The position numbers and the translations under genes were made by a program. Source: Trochalopteron elliotii (Eukaryota; Chordata; Aves; Passeriformes; Leiothrichidae). From it: 64,000 bases of DNA. The DNA is taken from NCBI GenBank assembly GCA_024734555.1, contig JANPWX010020040.1, positions 1,330,241 through 1,394,240 of the forward strand, given 5' to 3'. Positions within the stretch are counted from its first letter, which is position 1, and each line of letters begins with the position of its first letter. Of this stretch, positions 35,536-46,954 are shown in pieces. The notes beneath the pieces are model-generated. The model was not told the DNA's origin, ran no database searches, and saw only the letters and a list, made by a program, of their open reading frames with translations.

Positions 35536-35608
35536 GTTCTGTTTTCTTTTCTCTTTTACTCTCTGAATCTGAGCATCATCAGTTGATTTTTACCATAGCT
35601 CTTGGCTC

Positions 35609-35627
35609 AAAAAAAAAAAAAAAAAAA
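35609..35627. repeat. A19 homopolymer run
   Basis: Uninterrupted A run in a purine-rich context (followed by GAGGAAGAAAAGG). No retroposed sequence is recognised upstream that it could be the tail of. Confidence 0.95.
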
Positions 35628-37019
35628 GAGGAAGAAAAGGAGAAAAGCCATTAGTATCATATAAATCAAAAAGAAAAATGACATCCTCAGATATAAAAGA
35701 CTCCTTTGAATGTTTTGTTATCATTACCTGTACAAGGTTGCATATGTGGTTTCAGAAACATCTTCTTCCATCAGGAATCATCAGGTAGTAAGATTTCTCA
35801 CTTCCATGCAAGAGATGAGTTTTATTAACTTCCTCTTCAGCATATACTCTGATAATTAATGATGCAGAGCACCTTTGAGGTACCTTAATGTAGGCCGTTT
35901 ATCAAAAAATGCAACTACACATAAAAAGGACTATGCTCCTTCAATATGATAAATCCAAGTGCGTGCTTGGGTGTTCTACATCTCTCTTTTAAGTACAGCC
36001 ACTCCTTATAATTGCAGGGTTTGACTTTCATTGCAAGATCTAAAAAATTGCTTTCTGGCAGAGAGGTCCTCCCATGAACACAGATGGCCACCGACCAGGA
36101 GAAAACACATCACTTCTCACAGTCAGCAGAGCACTAAACCCATGGGGAGATTGTGCAGCCTAATTTTTGGTGCCACTCTGTGGAGCCTGTGGCAAAAGTC
36201 ATTTTTCTGTGAATCTTCTTTGTCAGTGGGGACAAAGGAGAATCCAGCAGGGTACCTTGCATGGAATTTCTGCCCTCTGTTCTGACCTAAAACTAGTTTC
36301 TAGCTTTGGCTTGTTTGTTCCCCAGAGTTTAGCAGTGGGATATGCCTGTCATGAACCTTAGTGCAGGGTCAGGACCTGTGCCACTGAATTATCATTGCAT
36401 TTCTGAGCTCTTGGCAGGATTAAACCAATTATGCCAAACTCTCTATGTTTGTAGAGAAGATGGAAGTATTGGGCCTACAGGTATGCCCATTGAAAAAAGG
36501 GCAGAAAAGAGGGCTTCAAAGTGCTTTGGATTAAGTCCTAATGCAATAACTCTGGTCATCAAATAAGAAAAATATGGAAGAAGAGAATATAATCATGCCA
36601 GCAAATACATGGAGCCTCCAGAGTCCATAGGTTACCCTTTGTCACTGTGATTTGCTTAAAAACACTGGTGTCAACCCAAATGCAAGGAAAGGCAGATTTC
36701 ACAGGAGTCTTCTACATGTGCAGATTCTGAAAACAGACATGCATCATGCAGCACACTGTTTCCAGCATCTCCCACTGATGATAGAGAATGGCTGTGAATG
36801 GATATGTAGGTCCTGTAGGCGTGAATAAACTGACGACACTGGCAGCCCATACCCAGGCACACAGAGGGCCAGGGAGTCATCAGAACACAGGGATAGTCCT
36901 GGAGAGGGGAGTCATTAGAACAAACTCTGCACAATATCCCTCTCTACATGGGTAGGCAGAGTTTTGGAGTGTCTCTTGGGATACCACATGCAGGTATTTT
37001 CATGTAAAATGCTCCTTTA
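35628..37019. other. Unique noncoding DNA
   Basis: No gene recognised. Frames at 36031-36285 plus and 36671-36934 minus lack known domains. Confidence 0.55.
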
Positions 37020-37690
37020 GTCAACCAGTGATAGTCACAATACTTACCCTGGAGGAATGCCACCCATGACTGCTCTTCAACTGAGCACTGAAAACACTCA
37101 AGTCTTTTAGGGTAACCATTCAGCCAATTCCTAATTCACACTGAGTGGCCTATCTGTCAAACCCATGGCTCTGCAGTCTAGACAAAGAGGTTCTGTGGGT
37201 CATTGTCAAATGCTTTGTGCAAATCCAGGTAGAAGATATCAGTCATTCTTCGCTTATTCATCAGGGCTCTCATCCAGCTGTAGAAGGCCATGAAATGTGT
37301 CAGGCACAATTTACCCTTAGCTGAAGCTGTGGTGGCAGTCAGCTATCACCTGATTATTTTCCATGGGCCTTAGCATAGTTTCTAGGAGTATCTTCACCAT
37401 GGTCTTTCTCAACACAGAGATGGGCCTTCCTTTTTCTCCCTTTTTATATGGAGGATATATTTACCTTTTTCCAGTCACTGGGAATTTCACCAGGCTGCCA
37501 CAACTTCTCAAAAATGATGCACAATGCTTTCACTATTTTACCTACCAGTTCTCTCATGACCCACAGATGCACTTCATCAGGTTCCATGGACTTGTGCACC
37601 ATCAGGTTTTTTAGATGGTCTCAAACCTGCACTTATCCATGCACAGACTCCTAAGACACCCCTGCCCTTAGGACAAGTCAGCTGTTTTTC
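37020..37690 (-). mobile_element. Decayed CR1 LINE reverse transcriptase segment
   Basis: Reading right to left, the minus strand encodes broken pieces of the CR1 ORF2 reverse transcriptase in the correct order: LKNLMVHKSMEPDEVHL (right end), then FEKLWQPGEIPSDWKK, then ETMLRPMENNQVI, then the motif A region YLDLHKAFD with its catalytic Asp (about 37205-37244), HGFDR, and GIPPG in place of the usual GVPQG near 37060. Stop codons and frameshifts interrupt all of it. The FADD catalytic block and everything 3' of it are missing at the left end. This is a dead remnant of the avian retrotransposon. Confidence 0.93.
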
Positions 37691-37794
37691 ACCTAAAATT
37701 GGTCCCTGTGGGCAGAGTCAGTCCTGAATACATGAGCTGCTGTGCTGCCTTGGTTGAAAAGCTCCATCTCATGCAGGGATGGTGAAGATGAATT

Positions 37795-37862
37795 AGTTAA
37801 TTATGTAAAGTGCTTTGGAGATGAAAAGTGACATTTGAGTGCCAAGTATTACTATTAATAGG
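37795..37862 (+). repeat. Old CORE-SINE 3' tail
   Basis: 'atgtaaagtgctttggagat' followed by 'gaaaagtgacatttgagtgc' and 'caagtattactattaata' matches the 3' tail of amniote CORE-SINE/MIR elements (gtaaagcgctttgagatc ... aaagtgctatataagtgctaagtattatta). Confidence 0.7.
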
Positions 37863-39219
37863 AAAACATATACCACCTACCAGGTATTATTCCTTCTTTT
37901 CCCCCTAAAAAATATAGTTCTGAAGTTCAGGTTAGACTAGCATAAGTCAGAAGGAAAGCATAAAATTTTCAGCAAAGTATTTCAATCTAAACAATCCAGA
38001 TTTCAGAGAAGCCCATTTTCTTTGGTTCTGCCTGTATTACCACCTCACCACCATGGTGCCCCAGTGCCACTATGAAATCATAACAGATCACAAGTCTTTC
38101 ACAAAAATCTGCCTGTCCTTAATTCCAGTGTTTTGTGTAGACACCTGAAGCACTTTGTTCAAATTCAAGGAAAACATCTCTGTAGGTAAAGAATATGCTT
38201 GATTCCTCCTCAGCAAATCACTTACATACCTACTTAAATTAAAGCAGACGTTTTAGGTTTGGAAATCAATGTGCCAGATTCTTGGTGGAGCTTTAATTTT
38301 ACTGAAAGCCAGAAGGAATGGGAAGGAGGGAGGAGGAAGAAATTTTCTCTGAAAATTCGACTTCACATGAAATTCCAGATTGCAGCATATGAAATGAGAA
38401 AAAAAGACTGCAAAAAAGGAAATTTTGTACTGTATACCATGCAGGGTATAAACTTCATTTCAGATTTGTGTTGGTATTTAAACCTGCTAGGGGTGTTCTT
38501 GCTGGATCACTTGAAACTGGACATTGGTGGCAAAAACAGCTGGTCATTATTAATTTTGGTCTATTACAATATTTCAAGATGAAGACTCCAAAAGTGTTTT
38601 GTGAGACAGCAGTTAAGTTACAAACTCTGCTGTAGCAATGTGTCTTATTAAAAAAAGGATTCATATATGGCAACAAAGGCCAATATTAATTAAACAAGTC
38701 CAAACATTGCAGTGTGTTTCTGCAGGGGGGAAAGAGTTTTCTTTTCATGTACCATACAGCCAGCCAAATGTAAGATATTTTCAGAATGAAGGAATTTGTT
38801 GAATACACATCTTTGTCCTCGTCTCTCCTCCTCCTTTTCCTCTCTCTCCTTGCACAAAATTTGAAGGCATTCATGTAAAATGGCTCTTAGGAATTTCACA
38901 CACGGTTTTATTTATGGTAAATTTATTATAAGGATGTTCTCTGTCATTGTCTGAGAGATTTATTTATTGTATCACACTTTTGAAACTGCTGATATTGATT
39001 GTTTCAAGAGTTTGCCTTAAAGGAAGAGAGGGAGAAAAATAACAACCAAAAAATCCTCACCAATGAAAAGAAATGGCCATGTTGCTATCAATTATTTCAT
39101 AATGAGATATGAGGAGAGAATTTTAAACATTATCTCTAGCAATACAGTTGAACAAACAATATATTTACTGGAAATTATACTCCAATGATGAATGGCTTGT
39201 TTTAAAATAGAGGCTTTTC
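37863..39219. other. Unique noncoding DNA
   Basis: The Lys-rich frame 38259-38582 plus (107 codons) and others show no known domain. No repeat recognised. Confidence 0.55.
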
Positions 39220-39320
39220 TAATGGGGGTCTTTCAGAGAAGCAGTGGCACACAGTCCAACTCCCAATTATTATTGCATTTTAATCGAAACTGAATTTCAT
39301 ATTTCTGCCAGAGAGTGAGA
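39220..39320. promoter_or_regulatory. Possible conserved noncoding element
   Basis: A dense A/T block with TAATGG, CAATTATTATTGC and TTTTAATCGAA (39261-39287), typical of homeodomain-rich enhancers. Evidence is weak. Confidence 0.22.
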
Positions 39321-39992
39321 AGAGTGAATTCCATTTGCAAATATCTCTGTCCTGATGATCCCCAAACAATAACAAATTCTAAGCTGTCCAAAAATATTCT
39401 GGTGATATCTCCATTTACCAGCAATTCATCCTCTTCCTCCTGCTACAAGCTCCCTTTTTGCTTTCTTTCTCAGTGTCCAGGTACATTTTCAGCTGGAAAG
39501 ATTAAAAAAAGCTTTTCCCACCATCACCAAGTGAGTGCACCCTTCCCCTGCCACCACCTCATCTTATGTAGAATAGGGAATTGAATATTACTCACTGAAG
39601 TTTCTAGCTATGACAGTAATTTACCATTTTATTGTGATTCAGTGCTTTAGACAGAGGCACACATTGCCTGTCATGCTGTGTTCATCACTGACTGTAGAGA
39701 CAAGCGTTGCTTGTCAAATAGTAGAGCCCTTATAATGAGGACACCTAGGTGTAACATAAAAGATTCACAGGCAAAAGGCCTTCTTATGGAGGGTTTAAAG
39801 CCTCTAAAGCAGTATGAGCTAGTTAGATAATACACAAACTTTAGAAGTGCTACAGACAGATATTCCCCCCTTACATCTACTAGGCATACCAAAAATGTTA
39901 TCAACAGAACAATATGTAAACCTTTGTGCAAAGTAGGCAGAGCAATTTATTTGCATTATCTCACCACCCTGTAGAAGGGGTGAAGGAGAAGG
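39321..39992. other. Unique noncoding DNA
   Basis: No gene or named repeat recognised. Confidence 0.55.
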
Positions 39993-40010
39993 GTGTGTGT
40001 GTGTGAGTGT
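39993..40010. repeat. Short (GT)n tract
   Basis: Six or so GT units with one GA interruption. Confidence 0.85.
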
Positions 40011-40522
40011 GGGACATGCAAACAAAACCTCACAACCTAACCAGGTGTGTGCAAGGGAAAGCAAAAACCTTCTACCTTTCACCGAAAGGTGACTGTTGGA
40101 TGGTCACTAATGAGATTTCCAGTGATTTTTCATCTGTCTTCATTTCTACCAAGGTTGGCTCTGCATGGCAGTTTTTTCATAAAGAGAGAGGTAAGGTGGC
40201 CCAGCAGGTTACAGCACATGCGGCACTCTGTAAGCAGCTGTCAGGGGGCAGAACACTGACACTCAAGATTGGATTAATCCTCCATCAAACCTAATTGGAA
40301 ATAATGGACTGGATCCTCAGCTGGGGTAAATGGACACAAACCCAGTGTTCTTCAGTGAGACTTTCCTCTTGTATGTCTGTCATGCAGCTGCACAAACCTG
40401 TGTGTGATCCTCTGCCTGTCATTGCCCACGTGGCTCCCAAGGTTAGACCTGGTCCCCTGAGGCTGTGTCCCTTTGGCATGTCAGCACCTTCTTGGTCAGG
40501 TGTGAAAAGGCCTGCACAAAAC
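40011..40522. other. Unique DNA; possible old amniote repeat near 40305-40345
   Basis: 'aatggactggatcctcagct' followed by 'ggggtaaatggacacaaac' resembles a repeat common in turtles and other archelosaurs ('ggatcctcagctggtgtaaatcagc'), recalled from general knowledge and not checked. The rest holds overlapping frames on both strands with no known domain. Confidence 0.3.
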
Positions 40523-40709
40523 TGCTGAGGCACTGGAACATGTCCAGAGAAGCTATGGCTGCCCTACCCCCAGAAGTGCTCAAGGAAGGGTCAGATGAGG
40601 CTTGGAGCAACCTGAGAGAGTGGAAGGTGTCCCTGACCATGGCAGGGGTTTTGAAATTAGATTATTTTTCAGATCTGTTCTGGCCCAAAACTTTCTCTGA
40701 TTCTATGAA
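40523..40709 (+). mobile_element. CR1 LINE 3' end, plus orientation
   Basis: 'cactggaacatgtccagaga', 'agctatggctgccctacccc', 'cagaagtgctcaaggaaggg', 'gaggcttggagcaacctgag', 'gtggaaggtgtccctgacca', 'tggcaggggttttgaaatta' and the ending 'gattctatgaag' follow the CR1 3' end in sense orientation up to its terminal ATTCTATGA-type repeat. Only the last 190 bases remain. It is the only clearly plus-oriented CR1 fragment here. Confidence 0.93.
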
Positions 40710-41575
40710 GGTTGCAGGGCATGCAGGCGACACTTTATCTCCTCTGCCAGGTGTAGTTCAGGCCCAGGGTTCACTCAGGGTTGCAGGAAGTTTTGTCAAT
40801 AGGACAGAGCAGAGACCACACTAGGGGCCTGAGAGCTAAGTGTAAAGCCAGAGCTGTATTTGTCTTGAGACACTTGGCCGCACTCTGTGCTTCAAACAAC
40901 CTCTGAAGAGCAGCAAGCTCTTCACAGAGCAGGGCCCTCTGTGGGTACAGTCGCCTCCTGATTTCTATCCCTCTCTCCCACCCCAATCTAAGTGGGCTTT
41001 GTTAGCCTGAGATTGCAAAGTCTCCTTTGGGTGTACACCTCCAAGGGTGAGCAGAGGCATATCTACATAAGTGGTCTTGTGTGACGAACATGCACTTGTC
41101 TGGGTGGGAGAAGACTGGGGTGAGAGGTTCATGAGCAATCTTTTCAAGACAAGTTTGCCCCAGGCTTCCCCAAAACTGAAAACCATGTTAATAAACCCAT
41201 GTCAGATTTCCTCTGGCCAAAGGGACAATACCTTTCCACAGCAGTCCTTCCCTGGATACCCCGTGAGAGGTGGGAGTTTTCTGCCCTCTCCTCCAGGTCC
41301 TCTGTCCTCCCTTTCCTAGGACAGGGACATGAAAGGAACAAAGCTGGATGTAAATGTTGCTGGGTGGAAGTTGCACCATGCACTTTTGTATTTTCATATT
41401 TGCACAGTAATGTGGGCACACAAGTTCATCAGTGCATTATAATATGCACATTTTCAGTCTTAGATGCTGTGTTACAGAAACCTGCCCCCACACACAGTTC
41501 AGCTCATTTGCAGGCAAGGTTATGTTTTCCTTTAAGGGTAGTTAGAAACACAACCAATTTTAGGTACTAATACTA
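40710..41575. other. GC-richer block dense in open frames, unidentified
   Basis: From 40771 to 41570 there are overlapping frames of 70-123 codons on both strands (41199-41570 plus is the longest). No domain is recognised. The block is richer in G and C than its surroundings and follows the CR1 3' end. It may be an older repeat or LTR I cannot name, or simply unique DNA. Confidence 0.35.
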
Positions 41576-42985
41576 ATTTAGGAAAGTGCATGTTCTAATA
41601 AAGGTAGTTTAAATGTATTTAGAGGCTGAGGAGTACTTGAACTTTAATATTGCCAGTTTCAGATAACATTTGAATATTAGTGAAGCTAAACTGATTGATT
41701 GAATTACTTTAGGGAAGGGTGAGACACAAATGCAACATTTTAGTTAGTCTTATTACATTTTCATTTAGCTTAAGGAAAATTGTAACTGCTTGAAGATTGG
41801 ATATTAGAATGCCCAGGTAAATTTTTGCAAGATTTTGCTTTATCACTACGTGCATATGTCACATGCTGACATTCATTTTCTAATGCTCTTTCCCATCTTT
41901 TGTCCCACTTCTCCTAAAAAAGAAAACAATATGTGAAATTGAAAAATGGTGTTCACTGAGGGGTTTAAAGACATTTGAAATTTGGAATATATTTTAAAGG
42001 TCAATTTCAGCAGTAATTATGTTATAATGGTGAAGCTTTTAGAGAATGCGAAACACAAGATTAATATGTTGCCAGACAAAAAGTGGCAGAAGGCTCTATC
42101 TTGTGAGTGTGTGAGTATGTGTGTGCACGTCGCACGTGTTGAAACTTACAAGCTCCACCAACACACCAGAGCAGCTTTCCCAAGCACAAGAGACACCACC
42201 ACACTTTGCACAGAGTGGAATTAGTGATTCAATTAGCTAAAATGAAATATTCTGGTTTACAGTGTGTATGTATGTAAATCTCAAGTGGGTGCTTTGACTA
42301 TATGATCATCCATGTAACTTTATATTTTGGCAGGTGGGCTGTTGGCTCATTGTGCGCTCCTTGTTGTCTCATAACCTAATGTGCCTTAGTGTACTTGATC
42401 AAAGAAAAGAAACCTCTGAGTCATGACAATGTCAAACATCACATGAGTCTGTGAAACTTTCACACGAAGTTTCAGATCTTCTGATGGAAGTCTCTGCATA
42501 AAACATGGTGAGGACTTAGTCAATGTAGCCAATGAACTTATTTGTTACAAATACCCCTCTGCTGGATGCAATCCTACCACTCCAGGAATGTCATTATCCT
42601 GAAAACTCAGTCCTGGTTTTTCACTGGTATGGATGGGCACTTTCATCCCAGCAAAGTTTCAGTCCTCTCGCTTCTTTTTGGAAATCTAAGGCTGACAGCA
42701 CATTTCTAAGCCACAGAGGTGGATCAAAGCCTGATCTTCTGAACACAGAAGGGAGTGTTCATACCCTCTAGCTATCTCTATCTGAAGAAAATCCTGTGAA
42801 ATTTGGAGGCCCCTGTGTACCTATTCATTATATAAGATAGGATTCCTATTTCTTTTATTTTTAGCATTTACAAGTCAGGGGAGGAGGTCTGAGCTGGTTT
42901 TCTTTTAAGACCAGTAAAGAAAAATTGGCAGGCAGTGAATGTGTACACAACCAGTTCTAGGTGGATATTCAGGTTTTTGCTGCTC
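41576..42985. other. Unique noncoding DNA
   Basis: Includes a GTGTGAGTATGTGTGTGC patch near 42108-42127 next to an E-box, CACGTG, at about 42133-42138. No gene recognised. Confidence 0.55.
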
Positions 42986-43045
42986 TCCTCTCACTGCACA
43001 GGGAGGCTAAGTGACAAGCTCAGGGTAGGCAACTAGCACTTAGGC
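42986..43045 (-). repeat. Possible CORE-SINE/MIR-like remnant
   Basis: 'cactgcacagggaggctaag' followed by 'tgacaagctcagggtaggca' resembles the reverse-complement MIR block 'gcacagagaggttaagtgacttgctcaaggtcac'. Confidence 0.45.
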
Positions 43046-43054
43046 ACTTAACCC

Positions 43055-43261
43055 TTAGATGAACCTCAGTTGCATGCTATTCGCTCCATTTGCATTTAAA
43101 TTAGGTGCCTGAAGACCCCAGGAAGATGGTAAGCTCCCATCTCTCCGGTGACAGAGTGAATATGAAGGCAGAGCCCCCACAGCAAGGGCTGTGATGGCTG
43201 TGGAGACCGTAAGGCACATGGCCACTGCAGCAAAGCAAACTAAAACAGTAAACCAGAACAT
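43055..43261 (-). other. Short hydrophobic open frame, not called as a gene
   Basis: A 68-codon minus-strand frame with ATG and A at -3. The first 30 residues are strongly hydrophobic (MFWFTVLVCFAAVAMCLTVS and on), as in a signal peptide or membrane segment; the rest is Ser- and Asn-rich. I see no promoter, donor site or family, so it is most likely a chance frame. Confidence 0.2.
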
Positions 43262-45299
43262 GATGTATAATGAGAGAACTAGTCATTTCCCAAAGCACAT
43301 CATAAATAGTGTATTTACAACATTAATTAAATGTCTACAACTAAAATTATTTACAATAGAGATGTGAGAACTCAATGGACTATTAGTGAAGTCAACTTGT
43401 TTCATTCCAGAAGGGCTGGACAAAGACTTATTACACTGTATATGAAAGTCTTAAAGAGTTGCTGGCTTAGAAAAGTTTCTTTCCAAGATGTCTTCATAAA
43501 AATAATGAATGTGTTATAGAACATAGCTTATGAGAGAAAGCCTAGTTTGTCTTGACTCCTCTCTGACATATTTCCCATATAAACAAGGGGGAAAAAGCAT
43601 GTTCTTGTATCCTAATGAAATAATGGCGTACAGTGTTAAAGAGAGCCCAGGAAACCTACAAACTGGTACCTTTTGTCTTTGAGTTTCTCCACAGTGGATA
43701 AAGCATAGAGCAACTGAAAGCCAATAAGTTACTGTCTTCATGGTCAGCAATGCCTACACCTCTACCTGCCCTACAGTTTTCCACACTCCTGAATGATTAG
43801 CGCATCCCTTGACAGCTTTGGCCTGTGTCCAAGCTGACCACGGGTCCCTACATGCAGGCACAGGTCATTCCAAGGACCATTCCTAAAAGCCATGTGAATG
43901 TCTGCCAGGCTTGTCTCCTTTCACCCTGCTCTGTGTTGCCACAGGTTCTGCATGCTCATGGGTGCTGATCCTCATGCCACACCTCACGGCATTAGCACAT
44001 GCCCTCATTTCCAGGCTTTGCAAACTGCTTTGTTATGTGGAACTTCTTTGCTGCAACTCTGAACAGAACCCACAGAAATTAACAGACCTATTTACTGTGT
44101 GTGTGGTCAGCATACATCAGCTGGCCATGGTGGTAGACGAGAGTCCTTAGACCAGTTTTATTTAGACATGAAGAAATGCCTCTGCTGCTTTTGGGAGGCA
44201 AGGGATAGTTTCCAGTGGTAAAAAACCCATATCTTTTAGCATTGATGAGCTTTTCTGTTTCTTCTCCAACTGTGATTTTGAGCTTGGAGGCTCAAGAGCT
44301 GGTTACTGTGAGCTGATCAGGTCTTTCCCTTTTCCCTTTTCATATACCAGCATTTATTCACAGTCCACTCAGATGGACCAGCCAAAAAATTACCAGGGAA
44401 AGAAAGAGGAGGCGTAATAACGCCTGTTCTTATCACCTCTTATTTTCATTATTTGGATCCCGTTTTACAGGGATCAGCCATTTTACAGGCTGGTGAACAC
44501 CTACCAGCCTGACAAAACCAAAACTCCATTATTTTACATTTAATTTTGACTTTCTTTTCCTCTTCTCTTCCCTCCCTTCTCTGTTTTCATTGAGGTGACT
44601 GTACCCACTTCTTGTTTATTCCTTGTCCTCAAGGTCATGCACTATGAAGCTTTCTTTTCTGAAAAGGTTTCTTTTCTTACTGAAGGGTAAATAAATCAGG
44701 AGAAATCCAGTCCCTTCATCCTCCCTAAGAAAAGAGTTTGCCCCCTGCAACTTCTTCGGGTCCCCTTCTTTGCTGTTGCCCACTTAATAAACATCTTAGC
44801 AAGGCAGTGTCTCTTTGTCACCACCTTTCAGATTCCAAGACCGTTATGCATTAAAGGTCTGGAGCCACAGGGTGTGCCAAAAGTTGGGTCATATGTTTTG
44901 CTATGATGTTTCCACTATTTCAGTTCTGTCTAGAAAGGGCAAATGGTCAGTCATCTTCCTGAGAGTTAATGGAGCATTTCTGCAGCAAGAAGAAAAAGTG
45001 AAGTTTAAAAAGTGCGGCTTATTATCTCAATCAACCAAAATTCACCTGGCCTATCTGTCACCTGCTTAGAAGTCTTCATTTTCTTTTCTTTATTCTTCCA
45101 GAATTTTTCCTTTGCTTTCTTTCACTTTTTAAGCTTTCCTTTAATTCTGTTGCTTCAGTTTCAGATGTACACCCCTGTTCAGTTCTCCAATTATAATATT
45201 TTGAACTTTAACATTAAAACCAGGATACCTGTCTAACATTTTTCCTGTATCTTTCTAAGCTCTTTGCGGACAGTAATTAACTGAATCTGACAACAATTC
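43262..45299. other. Unique noncoding DNA
   Basis: No gene or named repeat. T/C-rich patches around 44545-44590 and 45070-45130. Confidence 0.55.
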
Positions 45300-45400
45300 T
45301 GAAAGTTTAGGTGATTGGAGACACAGAGTGCCTGAGTGTTCAGGTGCTTAATTAGTGGCAGAGCGAAAGAAGGGAGTCAAGAGTCCTGACTCCTCATTCC
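45300..45400 (-). repeat. CORE-SINE/MIR-like fragment
   Basis: 'acacagagtgcctgagtgtt', 'attagtggcagagcgaaaga', 'agggagtcaagagtcctgac' and 'tcctcattcc' follow the reverse-complement tRNA-like part of MIR-type SINEs (aagtggcagagccgggattc ... gtctgactcc). Confidence 0.65.
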
Positions 45401-45739
45401 TTGATTTGACCATCTGATGTTGTGTCACATAAAGCATAGGAAAATATGGATCAGACTACCTCTCTCCCCATTCCTCTTCATATTATTCTAATTACCTGTC
45501 CATATTTTATGTACTTTATCAATGCCAAATATCCCACCAATCTGCTCTGGGTAATGTCCTGAGATACTCCGATTTCTCCGTAATACTTTTGTCTTCTGGT
45601 CCTAACCTTTCCCTTGAGATATCTCCTCTCACCTGCTCCAGCACCACAGTGGCTATTAATTATATGAAAGGATCACTTCCAGCTACCTAAACCAGTGAAA
45701 CCAGACAAATAATAATTTTCCTTTCTCCGTCAGCAGGGA
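45401..45739. other. Unique DNA, nothing recognised
   Basis: Ordinary sequence between an old SINE and a CR1 fragment. Confidence 0.5.
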
Positions 45740-45900
45740 CATAGAATCACATAACCATGGAATCACAGAATAGTTTGGGTGGAAAAGGACCTTCAAAAGT
45801 CATCTAGTCCAACACCCCTACAATGATGAGGGACATCTCCAGCTAGATCTGGTTGTTCAGAACCTAGTCCAACCTCACCTAGAATGTTTCCCAGAAGGTG
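45740..45900 (-). mobile_element. CR1 LINE 3'-end fragment
   Basis: Starts at the terminal repeat ('catagaatcac', 'catggaatcacagaatagtt') and runs through 'tgggtggaaaaggaccttca', 'catctagtccaacaccccta', 'tgagggacatctccagctag', 'atctggttgttcagaaccta' and 'gtccaacctcacctagaatg'. This is the reverse complement of a CR1 3' end and is the best-kept CR1 tail in the window. Confidence 0.95.
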
Positions 45901-46940
45901 GCTTGGTGAGCACTGCAGGACTTTTTGCTTGTATTGAGGTTTACAAGCATATCAGGGCTGAGTTTTTCCCCACCATGTGCCCAAAGTTTACAGCTTTCCT
46001 TAACCACTGCCAAGCATATTGCTTTCTCATTCATCCTGACAAGTTTAAATTTGTCTTTGACTTCAGGTAGGGACAACACCTTAGGACAGGCAATATATAC
46101 ATCCCTTTCCCATCTATCCTATTCCTGACATGTTGCATTCCAGATTAAGCTCATGTACTCCCTTTTGTTTGTTTGGGAAGACCTGGGGGCCAGATGGAGA
46201 GATGGGGATGTCATGCTGCCATGATGGGAAGAGCACAGATCAGTGGCCTCAAGACATTCTTCACATCTCCACAGAGACACATTTCAGACTACCATAGTTG
46301 CAAAGGGAGCTGTGGCAGAGTTTGTCATTGTTTTCCCTGCTAGTATTTCTCGAGGTGTCTCATTGCTGGTGCCGCCAACCTTCACCTGCTCCATTAGGTA
46401 TTTCAGTACAGCTGGGGGCAGTCAATCCTTGCACATACTGAATGCACGTATCTCAGTCTCTGCACTGTTTCTAGTGTTCATCATCCTGCCCCATGCTGCC
46501 ATCTCCCTGACTAATTAATAAGTGAGTCATCTTCTTCTGTGGCCTCAAAATGCATTCAAGCTGTCAGTGGGACACTTATTTATTTATTTTCTTGTGGTTA
46601 AAGGACTACTCTCCTAAATAAGGAAAGGATAAATAAAATCAACTCAGACAAGGTTATTTCATATTCTAATTTCCAACACTTTTTTTTTTTTGCATAAGTC
46701 CCATGATGCCTGTGCGTGTTTTTCCCCTTTCCCTCTCCCACCTGCTAACAAAAAAACAAAATACATTTTTGAATCAAGATAAAGCCATCAAAGAACTAAC
46801 TAAACATGATTAGAAAGGACCTCTCCTTAATGGGAAAAAAATCATGATTTAGACCTGGCTGCTTTCCAAATATCCCTGTGCAATCAACCAAAGAAACACA
46901 TTTTAGAAAACAGAATTGTAAAAGTAACTTTGAAGAATCG
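45901..46940. other. Unique noncoding DNA
   Basis: Contains a TTTA tract at about 46576-46590 and a T11 run near 46680. No gene recognised. Confidence 0.55.
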
Positions 46941-46954
46941 GTTGCCATGGAAAC
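46941..46954. promoter_or_regulatory. RFX X-box-like site
   Basis: GTTGCCATGGAAAC matches the canonical palindromic X-box GTTGCCATGGCAAC at 13 of 14 positions, with half sites GTTGCC and GGAAAC separated by AT. RFX proteins bind such sites in promoters and enhancers of ciliary and immune genes. No gene start is visible next to it. Confidence 0.55.

Noticed and set aside
40234..40254. CTCF-like site around TGTCAGGGGGCAG
   Set aside because: Only the GGGGGCAG half fits; the upstream CCAC part of the core is missing.
41199..41570. 123-codon plus frame
   Set aside because: Lies in GC-richer DNA where stops are rarer; overlapped by several other frames on both strands.
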